DNA from: Streptomyces glaucescens
GTDB lineage: Bacteria > Actinomycetota > Actinomycetes > Streptomycetales > Streptomycetaceae
DNA: 64,000 nt
Assembly: GCF_000761215.1 (NCBI RefSeq)
Contig: NZ_CP009438.1
Location: forward strand, 6,676,501-6,740,500
Reading direction: 5' to 3'
The translations under genes and the position numbers were made by a program. Below the pieces are notes generated by a model. It saw only the letters and a list, made by a program, of their open reading frames with translations. It made no database searches and had not been told where the DNA came from. How positions within the stretch are numbered: position 1 is the first letter of the stretch; every line of letters starts with the position of its first letter. This document shows positions 53,028-62,604 of the stretch, piece by piece.

Positions 53028-54035
53028 ATGGGCATCGAAGTGGTGGTCGAGGGCCTGACCAAGTCCTTCGGCAAGCAGCGCATCTGGCAGGACGTGTCTC
53101 TCACCCTTCCGGCCGGAGAGGTAAGCGTCATGCTGGGTCCGTCCGGCACCGGGAAAACGGTCTTCCTGAAGTCGCTCATCGGGTTGCTCAAACCGGATGA
53201 GGGCCGTGTCCTCATCAATGGGGTGGACATGGTGAACAGCCCCGAGCGGGATATATACGAGACCCGGAAATTGTTCGGCCTCATGTTTCAGGACGGCGCC
53301 CTGTTCGGATCCATGTCGCTGTTCGACAACATCGCGTTCCCGCTGCGCGAGCACACCCGCAAGAAGGAGTCCGAGATACGCCGCATCGTCATGGAGCGGA
53401 TCGAGATCGTCGGACTGCTGGGGGCGGAGGGCAAGCTGCCGGGGGAGATCAGCGGCGGCATGCGCAAACGGGCCGGACTGGCCCGCGCGCTCGTACTGGA
53501 CCCGCAGATCATCCTCTGCGACGAACCGGACTCCGGCCTCGATCCCGTCCGCACCGCCTACCTCTCCCAGCTGCTCATCGACCTGAACGCGCAGCTCGAC
53601 GCGACGATGCTGATCGTCACCCACAACCTCGACATCGCCGCCACCGTGCCCGACAACATGGGGATGCTCTTCCGGCGCGAACTCGTCACCTTCGGACCGC
53701 GCGAGGTGCTGCTCACCAGCGAGGAACCGGTGGTCGCCCAGTTCCTCGACGGCCGCCGCGAAGGCCCCATCGGGATGTCGGAGGAGAAGGACGCCGCCAC
53801 CCTCGCGGCCGAGGCGGGAACCACCCCCGCCGCCGTACGGCCCCGCAGCATCGTCCCGCAGCTGGAGCCCTCGCCCGGCATGCCGCCGCGCCGCGCCGTC
53901 GCCCGGCGGCGCGAACGGGTCCTGCGCATGATCGACCAACTGCCGTCCGCCGCCCGCACCGCCATCCTGCGGACCTACGCGCGAAGTGCCGAGGCGCCCA
54001 CCCTTCCCCTGCCCACCGCCGGGAGCGGCGCATGA
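53028..54035 (+). CDS. Mce transport ATPase (MlaF/Mkl/MceG type)
   Basis: This ATPase energises the Mce importer. The 335-residue protein has Walker A GPSGTGKT (residues 37-44), Q-loop LMFQDGALFGSMSLFDN, ABC signature ISGGMRKRAG and Walker B IILCDEPDSGLDP. A C-terminal extension of about 90 residues after the ABC domain is as in actinobacterial MceG. The GGAGGTGAT ribosome site precedes the ATG. Its stop overlaps the first permease gene (ATGA). The presence of the ATPase inside the operon differs from mycobacteria, where one mceG serves several operons. Confidence 0.92.
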   Translation: MGIEVVVEGLTKSFGKQRIWQDVSLTLPAGEVSVMLGPSGTGKTVFLKSLIGLLKPDEGRVLINGVDMVNSPERDIYETRKLFGLMFQDGALFGSMSLFDNIAFPLREHTRKKESEIRRIVMERIEIVGLLGAEGKLPGEISGGMRKRAGLARALVLDPQIILCDEPDSGLDPVRTAYLSQLLIDLNAQLDATMLIVTHNLDIAATVPDNMGMLFRRELVTFGPREVLLTSEEPVVAQFLDGRREGPIGMSEEKDAATLAAEAGTTPAAVRPRSIVPQLEPSPGMPPRRAVARRRERVLRMIDQLPSAARTAILRTYARSAEAPTLPLPTAGSGA

Positions 54036-54796
54036 TCACCGGCGCGCTGCGGCAGACCGGCCGGCTGTTCGCGCTCGCCGCCGAGGTCGCCCGCGCCATC
54101 TTCCGGCGGCCCTTCCAGTTCCGCGAGTTCATCGAGCAGTTCTGGTTCGTCGCCGCGGTCACCATCCTGCCCGCCGCCCTCGTCTCCATCCCCTTCGGCG
54201 CGGTCATCGCCCTCCAGGTCGGCTCGCTCACCCAGCAACTGGGCGCCCAGTCGTTCACCGGGGGCGCCAGCGTCCTCGCCGTCGTCCAGCAGGCGAGCCC
54301 CCTCATCGTCGCCCTGCTGATCGCCGGCGCCGGCGGCTCCGCCATCTGCGCCGACCTCGGCTCCCGCACGATCCGCGAAGAGCTGGACGCCATGGAGGTC
54401 ATGGGCATCTCGCCCGTGCAGCGCCTCGTCGTGCCCCGGGTACTGGCCACCATGGCCGTGGCGGTCCTGCTCAACGGCCTCGTCTCCGTCGTCGGCACCC
54501 TCGGCGGCTACTTCTTCAACGTCATCCTCCAGAACGGCACGCCCGGCGCCTACCTGTCCAGCTTCTCCGCCCTCGCCCAGCCCGCGGACCTGTACGTCAG
54601 CGAACTCAAGGCACTCGTCTTCGGGTTCATCGCGGGCATCGTGGCCGCCTACCGGGGCCTCAATCCGCGCGGCGGCCCCAAGGGCGTGGGCGACGCCGTC
54701 AACCAGTCCGTCGTCATCACCTTCCTGCTCCTGTTCTTCGTCAACATGGTGATGACGGCCCTCTACCTCCGCATCGTCCCGCCGAAGGGGGGCTGA
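54032..54796 (+). CDS. yrbEA: YrbE/MlaE-type permease A
   Basis: The 254-residue permease has five or six membrane helices and the MlaE signature LDAMEVMGISPVQRLVVPRV (residues about 116-135), which contacts the ATPase. Motifs FEQFWFVAAV-like near the N-terminus and SELKALVFGFIAG near the C-terminus match YrbE proteins. It forms the membrane channel with YrbEB. It overlaps the ATPase gene by 4 bases and is followed six bases later by the second permease. Confidence 0.92.
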   Translation: MITGALRQTGRLFALAAEVARAIFRRPFQFREFIEQFWFVAAVTILPAALVSIPFGAVIALQVGSLTQQLGAQSFTGGASVLAVVQQASPLIVALLIAGAGGSAICADLGSRTIREELDAMEVMGISPVQRLVVPRVLATMAVAVLLNGLVSVVGTLGGYFFNVILQNGTPGAYLSSFSALAQPADLYVSELKALVFGFIAGIVAAYRGLNPRGGPKGVGDAVNQSVVITFLLLFFVNMVMTALYLRIVPPKGG

Positions 54797-54802
54797 CCGG
54801 CG

Positions 54803-55609
54803 ATGGCCTCCCCGCTCGCCTGGCTCGACCGCTCCGGCGACCACCTGCTCTTCTACGCCCGGGCCCTGCTGTGGACCCCGCGCACCCTGCGCCGCTACCT
54901 CAAGGAGGTGCAGCGCCTCCTCGCCGAGGTCGCCTTCGGCACCGGAGGGCTCGGCGTCATCGGCGGCACCATCGGCGTGATGATCGCGATGACCCTCTTC
55001 ACCGGGACCGTCGTCGGACTCCAGGGCTACGCGGCCCTCGACCAGATCGGCACCGCCGCGTTCACGGGATTCGTCTCCGCGTACTTCAACACCCGTGAGA
55101 TCGCCCCCCTGGTCGCCGGACTCGCCCTCTCCGCGACCGTCGGCGCGGGCTTCACCGCACAACTCGGCGCCATGCGCATCAACGAGGAGGTCGACGCCCT
55201 CGAAGGCATGGGCATCCGCTCCATGCCCTACCTGGTCACCACCCGCATCATCGCCGGGGTCGTCGCGATCGTCCCGCTCTACGCGATCGGCCTGCTCTCC
55301 TCCTACCTGGCCTCCCGCTTCGTGACCGTCCTGTTCAACGGCCAGTCCCGGGGCACCTACGACCACTACTTCGACCTGTTCCTCTCGCCGACGGACGTGC
55401 TGCTGTCCGTGCTGAAGGTGCTCGTCTTCAGCGTGCTGGTGATCCTCGCCCACTGCTACTACGGCTACCGCGCCACCGGCGGCCCAGCCGGCGTCGGCGT
55501 CGCCGTGGGACGGTCCGTGCGCAACGCCATCGTGCTGATCAGCGTCACCGACTTCTTCCTGTCCCTCGCCCTGTGGGGCGCGACCACGACCGTGAAGGTG
55601 GCGGGGTGA
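54803..55609 (+). CDS. yrbEB: YrbE/MlaE-type permease B
   Basis: The 268-residue permease resembles YrbEB: RTLRRYLKEVQRLLAEVAFG as N-terminal amphipathic helix, INEEVDALEGMGIRSMPYLV as the MlaE-type signature (residues about 128-147) and VLSVLKVLVFSVLVILAHCY near the end. With permease A it forms the heterodimeric core under the Mce hexamer. It lies one base before mceA. Confidence 0.92.
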   Translation: MASPLAWLDRSGDHLLFYARALLWTPRTLRRYLKEVQRLLAEVAFGTGGLGVIGGTIGVMIAMTLFTGTVVGLQGYAALDQIGTAAFTGFVSAYFNTREIAPLVAGLALSATVGAGFTAQLGAMRINEEVDALEGMGIRSMPYLVTTRIIAGVVAIVPLYAIGLLSSYLASRFVTVLFNGQSRGTYDHYFDLFLSPTDVLLSVLKVLVFSVLVILAHCYYGYRATGGPAGVGVAVGRSVRNAIVLISVTDFFLSLALWGATTTVKVAG

Positions 55610-55610
55610 G

Positions 55611-56864
55611 ATGAGCGGACCACGAGGCGAGACACTGCGCCGCCGCTGCGCCGGGGTCGCGTTCCTGCTGGTGCCCGCCCTGCTGATCTGGCTGGCCGTC
55701 GCCGTCTACGACAAGAGGTTCACCGCCTCCGACCCGGTGGTCGTCGAGACCGGCAGCGTCGGCAACGAGATGCACCTGGGCGCCGAGGTCAAACTGCGCG
55801 GCGTCGTCGTCGGAGAGGTCCGCGCCATCGAAGCCACCGGCGACGGCGCCCGGCTCACCCTCGCCATGAAACCCGGCGCCCTCGACCGGGTGCCGTCCGA
55901 CGTGCACGCGCAGATGCTGCCCACCACGCTGTTCGGCGAACGGTTCGTGGCCCTCGTCCCGCCCGCGCGCCCCTCCCCGCGACCGCTGGCCGCCGGGGCG
56001 GTCATCCCGCAGGACCGCTCCACGAACGCCGTGGAACTCCAGCAAGTGCTCGACAACGTGCTGCCGATGCTCACCGCGGTCCAGCCGCAGAAGCTGTCCG
56101 CCACGCTGTCGGCCGTCTCCCGGGCCCTCGAGGGCCGCGGCGACCGGCTCGGCGACACCCTCACCCGGCTCGACGCGCACCTGCGCAAGTTCAACCCCCA
56201 GCTGCCCACGCTCAACCGCGACCTCGGGGAACTCGTGAAGGTCAGCCATGTCTACGCGGACGCCGCCCCCGACATCCTCACCGCCCTCACCGACTTCACC
56301 ACCACCAGCGGCACCCTCGCCGAGCGGGAGGCCGAACTCGCCCGCACCCTCGGCGCCACCACCCGGACGGCCGAGGACGTGACCGCCTTCCTCCAGCGCA
56401 ACGCGGACAACATCATCCGGCTCAGCGCCTCCGGCCGGCCCACCCTGGAACTGCTCGCCGAGTACTCCCCGTCGTTCCCCTGCACACTGCGCACCCTCGC
56501 CGAGTTCGTGCCCGCCATGGACAAGGCGCTCGGCAAGGGCACCGACCGGCCCGGCATCCACGTCGACGTCACCACCGTCCCCTCGCGCGGCGCCTACCGC
56601 CCCGGCCGCGACACCCCGGCCTACGGCTCCGGCGGCGGCCCCCGCTGTCCTTCCGTGCCCTACCTGGGCACCGCCGCCGAGCCCGCCGCACAGGCGTACC
56701 CGGGGAGCGGTGACGAGCTGGGCCCGGCCAACACCCCGCAGGAGAACGACCTCCTCAACGAACTGCTGGCGCCCGCCGCCGGCCGGCCCCCCGGCGAGCT
56801 GCCCGACTGGAGCAGCCTGCTGGCCGGCCCGGCCTTCCGCGGCACGGAGGTGACCCTCGGATGA
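55611..56864 (+). CDS. mceA: MceA family protein
   Basis: The 417-residue protein has one N-terminal membrane helix (about 14-32) and the Mce domain (about 38-115: GNEMHLGAEVKLRGVVVGEV and QMLPTTLFGERFVAL). A long alpha-helical stretch follows, then a C-terminal domain with paired cysteines (CTLRTLAEFV and CPSVPYLG) typical of MceA. Six different Mce subunits assemble as a ring on the outer face of the membrane and pass lipids. The ATG at 55611 follows the previous stop directly. It overlaps mceB by 4 bases. Confidence 0.9.
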   Translation: MSGPRGETLRRRCAGVAFLLVPALLIWLAVAVYDKRFTASDPVVVETGSVGNEMHLGAEVKLRGVVVGEVRAIEATGDGARLTLAMKPGALDRVPSDVHAQMLPTTLFGERFVALVPPARPSPRPLAAGAVIPQDRSTNAVELQQVLDNVLPMLTAVQPQKLSATLSAVSRALEGRGDRLGDTLTRLDAHLRKFNPQLPTLNRDLGELVKVSHVYADAAPDILTALTDFTTTSGTLAEREAELARTLGATTRTAEDVTAFLQRNADNIIRLSASGRPTLELLAEYSPSFPCTLRTLAEFVPAMDKALGKGTDRPGIHVDVTTVPSRGAYRPGRDTPAYGSGGGPRCPSVPYLGTAAEPAAQAYPGSGDELGPANTPQENDLLNELLAPAAGRPPGELPDWSSLLAGPAFRGTEVTLG

Positions 56865-57919
56865 CCGCACCGGACCACGCTCCCACCCGGCGGCGCTCCC
56901 TGGCCGGGCCGCTGCTGAAATCGCTCGCCTTCGTGGTGGTGACCGGCCTGGCCACCACCGTGCTCGGCCTCAGCGTCGCCGACACCGGAGTCGGCGGCGG
57001 CACCTACACGTACCGGGCCTTGTTCAGCGACGTCACCGGCCTCGACGACGGCGACAGCGTGCGGATCTCCGGAGTGAAGGTCGGCGAGGTGACCGACGTG
57101 CGCGTCGTGAACCGGCGCACGGCGCAGGTCACCTTCACCGTCCGCGACGACCGCAGGCTGCCCCGCTCGGCCACCGCCGCGGTGAAGTACCTCAACATGG
57201 TCGGCCAGCGCTACGTCGCCCTGGACCGCGGCAGCGGCGAGCTGTCCGGCACGCTCCGGCCGGGCGACACCATCCCGCTGGAGCGCACCACACCCGCCCT
57301 GGACCTGACCCTGCTCTTCAACGGATTCAAGCCGCTCTTCGAAGGGCTCTCACCGAAGGACGTCAACGAACTCGCCGGCTCGATCGTCCAGGTGCTGCAG
57401 GGCGAGGGCGCCACCGTCGACAGCCTGATCCGGCACATCGGCTCGCTCAGCACCACCGTCGCCGCCAAGGACGAGGTGATCGGGGAGGTCGTCGACAACC
57501 TCGGCACCGTCCTGCGCACCCTCAACGAACGCGAGGACGGCTTCGACGACCTGGTCGTCACCCTGCGGTCCCTCGTCACCGGCTTCAACGACGACCGCGA
57601 ACCCCTCGGCGACGCGGTGGAGGCCATGGGCGAGCTGACCACCGTCACCGCCGGGCTGCTCGAAGAGGGCCGCGCGCCCCTGAAACAGGACATCCGCGAA
57701 CTGGGCCGGCTGTCCACGGGCCTGGCCGAACGCACCCCGCAGATCGAGGACTTCCTCGACCGCACGCCCGCCAAGATGACGGCCCTGGCCCGGCTGTCGT
57801 CCTACGGATCGTGGTTCAACCTCTACCTCTGCGAGGCACGGGTGAGCGGAGTGACCACCTCCGACGGCTCACAGGCACCGACCGGCATCGCGATCACCGA
57901 GGCGAGGTGCCGCGGATGA
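56861..57919 (+). CDS. mceB: MceB family protein
   Basis: The 352-residue subunit has an N-terminal anchor (about 15-36), an Mce domain (GLDDGDSVRISGVKVGEVTD-like, residues about 58-77, and YLNMVGQRYVALDRG), a helical needle region and a C-terminus with paired cysteines (LYLCEARV and EARCRG). The hexamer of MceA to MceF probably forms the channel. The stop overlaps mceC (ATGA). Confidence 0.9.
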   Translation: MTAPDHAPTRRRSLAGPLLKSLAFVVVTGLATTVLGLSVADTGVGGGTYTYRALFSDVTGLDDGDSVRISGVKVGEVTDVRVVNRRTAQVTFTVRDDRRLPRSATAAVKYLNMVGQRYVALDRGSGELSGTLRPGDTIPLERTTPALDLTLLFNGFKPLFEGLSPKDVNELAGSIVQVLQGEGATVDSLIRHIGSLSTTVAAKDEVIGEVVDNLGTVLRTLNEREDGFDDLVVTLRSLVTGFNDDREPLGDAVEAMGELTTVTAGLLEEGRAPLKQDIRELGRLSTGLAERTPQIEDFLDRTPAKMTALARLSSYGSWFNLYLCEARVSGVTTSDGSQAPTGIAITEARCRG

Positions 57920-59016
57920 GACCCCTCACACGACCCGCCGGCAGCCGGCCGGGCGCCGCCCGGCACCCGCGCCTCACCCCGGTCAGGCAGCGCGACCCCG
58001 TCGCCGTCGGCGTCGCGGGACTGCTCGTCCTCGCCCTGCTCGCCGTCCTCGCCTACCAGGTGGACCGGCTGCCGTTCGGCGGCGGCACCGCCTACAGCGC
58101 GGACTTCTCCGAGGCGGCCGGCCTCGACGAGGGCGACGAGGTGCGCATCGCCGGCGTCAAGGTCGGCGAGGTCACCGGTGTCACCCTCGACGGCCCCAAG
58201 GTGAAGGTCGCCTTCGAGGTCGAGGACGCCTGGATCGGTGACCGCACGACCGCGGCCATCGCCATCAAGACCGTCCTGGGCGACAAGTACCTGGCGCTCG
58301 ACCCGCTCGGCTCCGCCCGCCAGGACCCCGGCAGCCGCATCCCGCTGTCCCGCACCACCTCCCCGTACGACGTGACCCAGGCGTTCCAGGACCTCGGCGG
58401 CACCGTCGACGCACTCGACACCCGGCGGCTCGCGAAGAGCTTCGAGACCATCTCCAAGACCTTCGAGAACTCCCCGCCCCATGTGCGCAAGGCCGCCGAC
58501 GGCCTGTCCGCGCTGTCCAGGTCCGTGTCCCGGCGCGACACGGAACTCGCCGAACTCCTGCGGGGCAGCGCCCGGTTCAGCCAGACCCTGAAGGACAGGA
58601 AGTCCAGCTTCGAGATCCTCCTGGAGGACGGCGGCTCCCTGCTCGGCGAGCTGCGCGACCGCCGCGACGCCATCCGGGCACTGCTCAAGGGCAGCCGGGA
58701 CCTCGGCACCGAACTCGGCGGCCTGGTCGACGACAACGACAAGCAGCTGGGCCCGACCCTCAAGGCGCTCGGCCGTGTCACCGCCGTCCTGCAGCGGAAC
58801 AGCACCCAGCTCGGCAGGACCCTCGCACTGGCCGGCCCGTACTACCGCCTCGTCGGCAACACGCTGGGCAACGGCCGCTGGTTCGACAGCTACCTGTGCG
58901 GCGTCGTCCCCCGCGCCTACCTGCCCGAGACGTCCCGGCCCGCGACCGGCTGCTTGCCGCCGAAACAGCGGCCCGCGGCCGAGGGGACCACCGCTGAGGA
59001 GAAGGGGGAGCGATGA
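57916..59016 (+). CDS. mceC: MceC family protein
   Basis: The 366-residue subunit has a cytoplasmic N-terminus of about 30 residues, one anchor helix (about 33-52), an Mce domain (GLDEGDEVRIAGVKVGEVTG) and the helical part with repeated heptads. The C-terminal region (YLCGVVPRAYLP and TGCLPPKQRP) carries the paired cysteines seen in MceC. It is longer at the N-terminus than mycobacterial MceC. Its stop overlaps mceD. Confidence 0.9.
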   Translation: MRPLTRPAGSRPGAARHPRLTPVRQRDPVAVGVAGLLVLALLAVLAYQVDRLPFGGGTAYSADFSEAAGLDEGDEVRIAGVKVGEVTGVTLDGPKVKVAFEVEDAWIGDRTTAAIAIKTVLGDKYLALDPLGSARQDPGSRIPLSRTTSPYDVTQAFQDLGGTVDALDTRRLAKSFETISKTFENSPPHVRKAADGLSALSRSVSRRDTELAELLRGSARFSQTLKDRKSSFEILLEDGGSLLGELRDRRDAIRALLKGSRDLGTELGGLVDDNDKQLGPTLKALGRVTAVLQRNSTQLGRTLALAGPYYRLVGNTLGNGRWFDSYLCGVVPRAYLPETSRPATGCLPPKQRPAAEGTTAEEKGER

Positions 59017-60035
59017 ACGCGCGCAGGAAACTGCTCACCGGCGCCCTCGCCCTCGCGGTGCTGGTCGCCGCCGGGCTGACCGCCGTGCGGGTCCTCGGCT
59101 CCGACGGCACCCGCCTCACCGCCTACTTCGACCGCGCCGTCGGCATCTACGCCGGCTCCGACCTGCGGATCCTCGGCGTACGCGTCGGCGAGGTCGAGTC
59201 GGTGCGGCCGCAGGGCACCACGGTGCGGGTCGGCCTCCGGCTCGACGAGGGCGTGCGGGTGCCCGAGGGCGCCCGTGCCGTCGTCGTCGCACCGAGCGTC
59301 GTCGCCGACCGCTACGTGCAGCTCACGCCCGCCTACCGCGCGGGCCCCGCCCTCGCCGACGGCGCCGTCCTGCCCGCCGCGCGCAACCGCACCCCCGTCG
59401 AGATCGACCAGCTCTACGACTCGATCACCGAACTCGGCCGGGCGCTCGGCCCGGACGGCGCCAACTCCACCGGCGCCCTGTCCGACCTGCTGCGCACCGG
59501 GGCGGCCAACCTCGACGGCAACGGCGAGGCCATCGGCGACAGCGTCGAGCAGTTCGGCAAGGCGGCCAGAACCCTCGACGGCAGCAGCGGCGACCTGTTC
59601 GCCACGCTGAGCCGGCTCCAGGTCCTCACCACCATGCTCAAGGACAAGGACGACGACGTGCGCACCGCCCAGGAGCGCCTGGACGAGGTCATCGGCTTCT
59701 TCGCCGACAACAAGGACGACCTCGCGGGCGCGCTGGAGGAACTCGGCACCGCCCTCGGCCAGGTGAAGACCTTCATCCAGGACAACCGGGGCGAGCTGAA
59801 GGAGAACGTCGACCGGCTCGTCCCGATCACCCGGACCCTCGTCGAGCAGCGGGCCTCGCTCGCCGAGGCACTGGACGTGGCGCCGCTGGCCGCGGGCAAC
59901 ATCGTGAACGCCTACAACCCCGACACCCGCACCCTCGACGGCCGCGCCAACCTCAACGAGATCAGCCTGGGCGGCCCGCTGCTGCCGCTGCCCGCGACGG
60001 GCGGCGCCGCGGGCAGCGGGGAGGGGGACCGGTGA
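59013..60035 (+). CDS. mceD: MceD family protein
   Basis: The 340-residue subunit has an anchor (residues about 7-24), an Mce domain (GIYAGSDLRILGVRVGEVES), a helical rod and a C-terminal segment (AAGNIVNAYNPDTRTLDGRA) typical of MceD. It lacks the cysteine pair of MceA-C, as usual. The stop overlaps the GTG of mceE. Confidence 0.9.
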   Translation: MNARRKLLTGALALAVLVAAGLTAVRVLGSDGTRLTAYFDRAVGIYAGSDLRILGVRVGEVESVRPQGTTVRVGLRLDEGVRVPEGARAVVVAPSVVADRYVQLTPAYRAGPALADGAVLPAARNRTPVEIDQLYDSITELGRALGPDGANSTGALSDLLRTGAANLDGNGEAIGDSVEQFGKAARTLDGSSGDLFATLSRLQVLTTMLKDKDDDVRTAQERLDEVIGFFADNKDDLAGALEELGTALGQVKTFIQDNRGELKENVDRLVPITRTLVEQRASLAEALDVAPLAAGNIVNAYNPDTRTLDGRANLNEISLGGPLLPLPATGGAAGSGEGDR

Positions 60036-61321
60036 AGCGCCTTACCCGGCAAGCCGGTTCCAAGGCCGCGGCCCTGCGGCGCGGGGTGCTCACCACGGGC
60101 GGCGCCGCCGGTCTCACCGTGGGCGGACTGCTCGCGCTCGGCCTCGGCTTCACCCTGGCCCTCGGCGCCGTGACCGTCGTACCGCCGCGCTTCGACGGCA
60201 TCCAGGAGCTGCCGCTGCCCGGCGGCGCCGACCTCGGCGACCACCCGTACACCGTCACGGCGGAACTGCGCGATGTGCTCAGCCTGGTGCCGCAGGCCGC
60301 GGTGAAGGTCAACGACGTGGCCGTCGGACGGGTCACCGATATCCGACTCGACGGCTGGTCGGCCCGCGTCACCATGGAGATCAACGGCGCGGTACGGCTG
60401 CCCGCCGACGCCACCGCCCGGCTCGAACAGTCCAGCCTGCTCGGCGAGAAGTACGTCCAGCTCGTGGCGCCCGCCCGGGAGACCGGCACCCGCAGGCTCG
60501 CGGACGGTGACGTCATCCCGGTCTCCCGCACCAGCCGCAACACCGAGGTCGAGGAGGTGTTCGGCGCGCTGTCCCTGCTGCTCAACGGCGGCGGCGTCAA
60601 CCAGCTCAAGACCATCACCCGGGAACTCAACGACGCGCTCGGCGGCCGCGAGGGCGAGGTGCGCTCCGTACTGAGAAGGGTCGACACCCTGGTGACCGAC
60701 CTCGACGAGCACCGTGGCGACATCACCGACGCCCTCGACGCCGTCAACCGGCTCTCCGCGACCCTCGCCACCCGCGAGGACGACGTCGCCACCGTCCTCA
60801 CCGGCCTCTCACCCGGACTGAAGACGCTCGACCGGCAGCGCGGCTCGCTGCTGACCATGCTGCGCTCCCTCGACACGCTCTCCGACGTCGCCGTCGCCAC
60901 CATCGACGCGAGCAAGGACGACATGATCGCCGACCTGAAGGCCATCGCGCCGTCCCTGCGGGCCCTCGCGGACGCGGGCACGGACCTGCCCGACTCGCTC
61001 CAGGTGCTGCTGACCTATCCGTTCACCGACGAGGTGCTGCGCGGGGTGAAGGGCGACTACCTCAACGTGTACCTGGAGATGACGGCCGCGCCGGGAACGC
61101 GGATCATCCCGCCGCTGGTGCCGCGGGACACACCCTCGGCGACGCCCTCCGCGACGCCCGGCGTGCGGCGCGGCGCCACGGCGGGCGAGGACACCGGCGA
61201 GGGAAGCGGACCCGCTCCCACCGCCTCCTCCCCGCTGCCCCTGCCCTCCGTACCCAGCCCCGGGCGCGCCCCCGACGGCACCGGTCCCGGGACGGCCACG
61301 CCGGGAGGTGAACCGCGTTGA
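60032..61321 (+). CDS. mceE: MceE family protein lacking a lipobox
   Basis: The 429-residue subunit has an N-terminal hydrophobic segment (about 26-47), DGIQELPLPGGADLG (about 56-70, the MceE sequence mark), the Mce domain, a helical rod and a C-terminal Ser/Pro/Thr-rich tail (about 355-429). MceE subunits are usually lipoproteins with Cys just before the LPLPGG stretch (LprK in mycobacteria). Here no Cys occurs in the first 65 residues, so it is probably anchored by the helix instead. Start GTG 60032 overlaps mceD. Confidence 0.88.
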   Translation: MKRLTRQAGSKAAALRRGVLTTGGAAGLTVGGLLALGLGFTLALGAVTVVPPRFDGIQELPLPGGADLGDHPYTVTAELRDVLSLVPQAAVKVNDVAVGRVTDIRLDGWSARVTMEINGAVRLPADATARLEQSSLLGEKYVQLVAPARETGTRRLADGDVIPVSRTSRNTEVEEVFGALSLLLNGGGVNQLKTITRELNDALGGREGEVRSVLRRVDTLVTDLDEHRGDITDALDAVNRLSATLATREDDVATVLTGLSPGLKTLDRQRGSLLTMLRSLDTLSDVAVATIDASKDDMIADLKAIAPSLRALADAGTDLPDSLQVLLTYPFTDEVLRGVKGDYLNVYLEMTAAPGTRIIPPLVPRDTPSATPSATPGVRRGATAGEDTGEGSGPAPTASSPLPLPSVPSPGRAPDGTGPGTATPGGEPR

Positions 61322-62604
61322 TCACCCCCGCCGTGCGGCTGAAGAACGCCGCCTTCCTCCTCATCGCCGTCCTCGCCCTGTCCCACCTCGGCATCCGCTA
61401 CGCCGACCTCGGCCGGTACGCCGGCCTCGCCGACTACTACACGGTCGACGTCGAACTGCCGCACACCGGCGGCCTGTTCACCCACTCCGACGTCACCTAC
61501 CGGGGCGTCTCCGTGGGCCGCGTCGGCCCCATCGGCCTCACCCCGGACGGTGTCGTCGCCGAACTGCGCATCGAGAAGTCCGCGCCGCGCATCCCCGCCG
61601 ACACCCGCGCCGTGGTCGCCGGCCTCTCCGCCGTCGGCGAGCAGTACATCGACCTGCGTCCGCAGAGCGACCACGGCCCCCACCTCGCCGACGGCGCCCG
61701 GATCGAACAGACCGACACCCAGGTGCCCGCACCCGTCACCGACGTCCTCGCCAGCATCGACGACCTGACCCGCTCCGTGCCGCTGGAGGACCTGCGCACG
61801 GTCGTGGACGAGTTCGGCAGCACCTTCGAAGGGCACGGCGACGATCTCCAGGCGCTGCTCGACAGCGGCGGCGCCTTCGTGGACGCCGCCGACCGCGCCC
61901 TGCCCGCCACCACCCGGCTCCTCACCGACGGCGAGACCGTGCTGCGCACCCAGGCGGAGGAGGCCCGCGCCATCCGGGACTTCGCCGCCGGAGCGAAGGA
62001 ACTGGCCCGCACCCTCAAGGGCTCCGACGCCGACCTGCGCCGCCTGCTGGCCACCGCACCCGAGGCCGCCACCCAGGTCAGCGGAGTCCTGCGGGACCTC
62101 GACCCTAGCCTCGGCGTCGTCCTCGCCAACCTGCTCACCACCTCCGAGCTCGCCGTCACCCGGCAGCGCGGCCTGGAGGAACTGCTCGTGAAGTACCCGG
62201 CGGCCGTCTCCGCCGGAGCCACCGCCGTCGACGGAGGGAAGCTGAACCTCGGCATGGCCGTCACCTTCTTCCAGCCCCTGCCCTGCACCGCCGGTTACGG
62301 CGCGACCCGCTACCGCAACGGCCTCGACCTCGGCACCGCGCCCGCCCTCAACACCGGCGCGGCCTGCACCGCCTCCGCCGCGGACGGGTTCAACGTGCGC
62401 GGCTCGGCGCACGCCCCCAAGGGCGGCCCGGTGCCCGACCCGGCGCGGCCCGGCTCCCTGCCCTCCGGCGACGGGAGCGGTGGCGGCACGGCGCCGCCGG
62501 GCAGGGCCCCGCTGCCGGGCGCCCTGGCCCTGCCGGGGCAAACCGGTGCGGCCCCGAGGGACATGACGCACCTCCTCCTCCCCGCCCTCGGGAGCGCGCG
62601 ATGA
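61318..62604 (+). CDS. mceF: MceF family protein
   Basis: The 428-residue subunit has an anchor (about 10-25), an Mce domain (GGLFTHSDVTYRGVSVGRVG), a helical rod and a C-terminal region with paired cysteines (PLPCTAGYGAT and TGAACTASAADG). It closes the six-subunit set. The TTG at 61318 is the best start: it follows GGGAGGTG and overlaps the previous stop; GTG at 61308 is out of frame. Confidence 0.88.
   Translation: MITPAVRLKNAAFLLIAVLALSHLGIRYADLGRYAGLADYYTVDVELPHTGGLFTHSDVTYRGVSVGRVGPIGLTPDGVVAELRIEKSAPRIPADTRAVVAGLSAVGEQYIDLRPQSDHGPHLADGARIEQTDTQVPAPVTDVLASIDDLTRSVPLEDLRTVVDEFGSTFEGHGDDLQALLDSGGAFVDAADRALPATTRLLTDGETVLRTQAEEARAIRDFAAGAKELARTLKGSDADLRRLLATAPEAATQVSGVLRDLDPSLGVVLANLLTTSELAVTRQRGLEELLVKYPAAVSAGATAVDGGKLNLGMAVTFFQPLPCTAGYGATRYRNGLDLGTAPALNTGAACTASAADGFNVRGSAHAPKGGPVPDPARPGSLPSGDGSGGGTAPPGRAPLPGALALPGQTGAAPRDMTHLLLPALGSAR

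Noticed and set aside
52735..53058. Plus-strand frames before the mce ATPase
   Set aside because: Proline/arginine-rich without motif or ribosome site; they span the hairpin and are explained by GC-rich composition.
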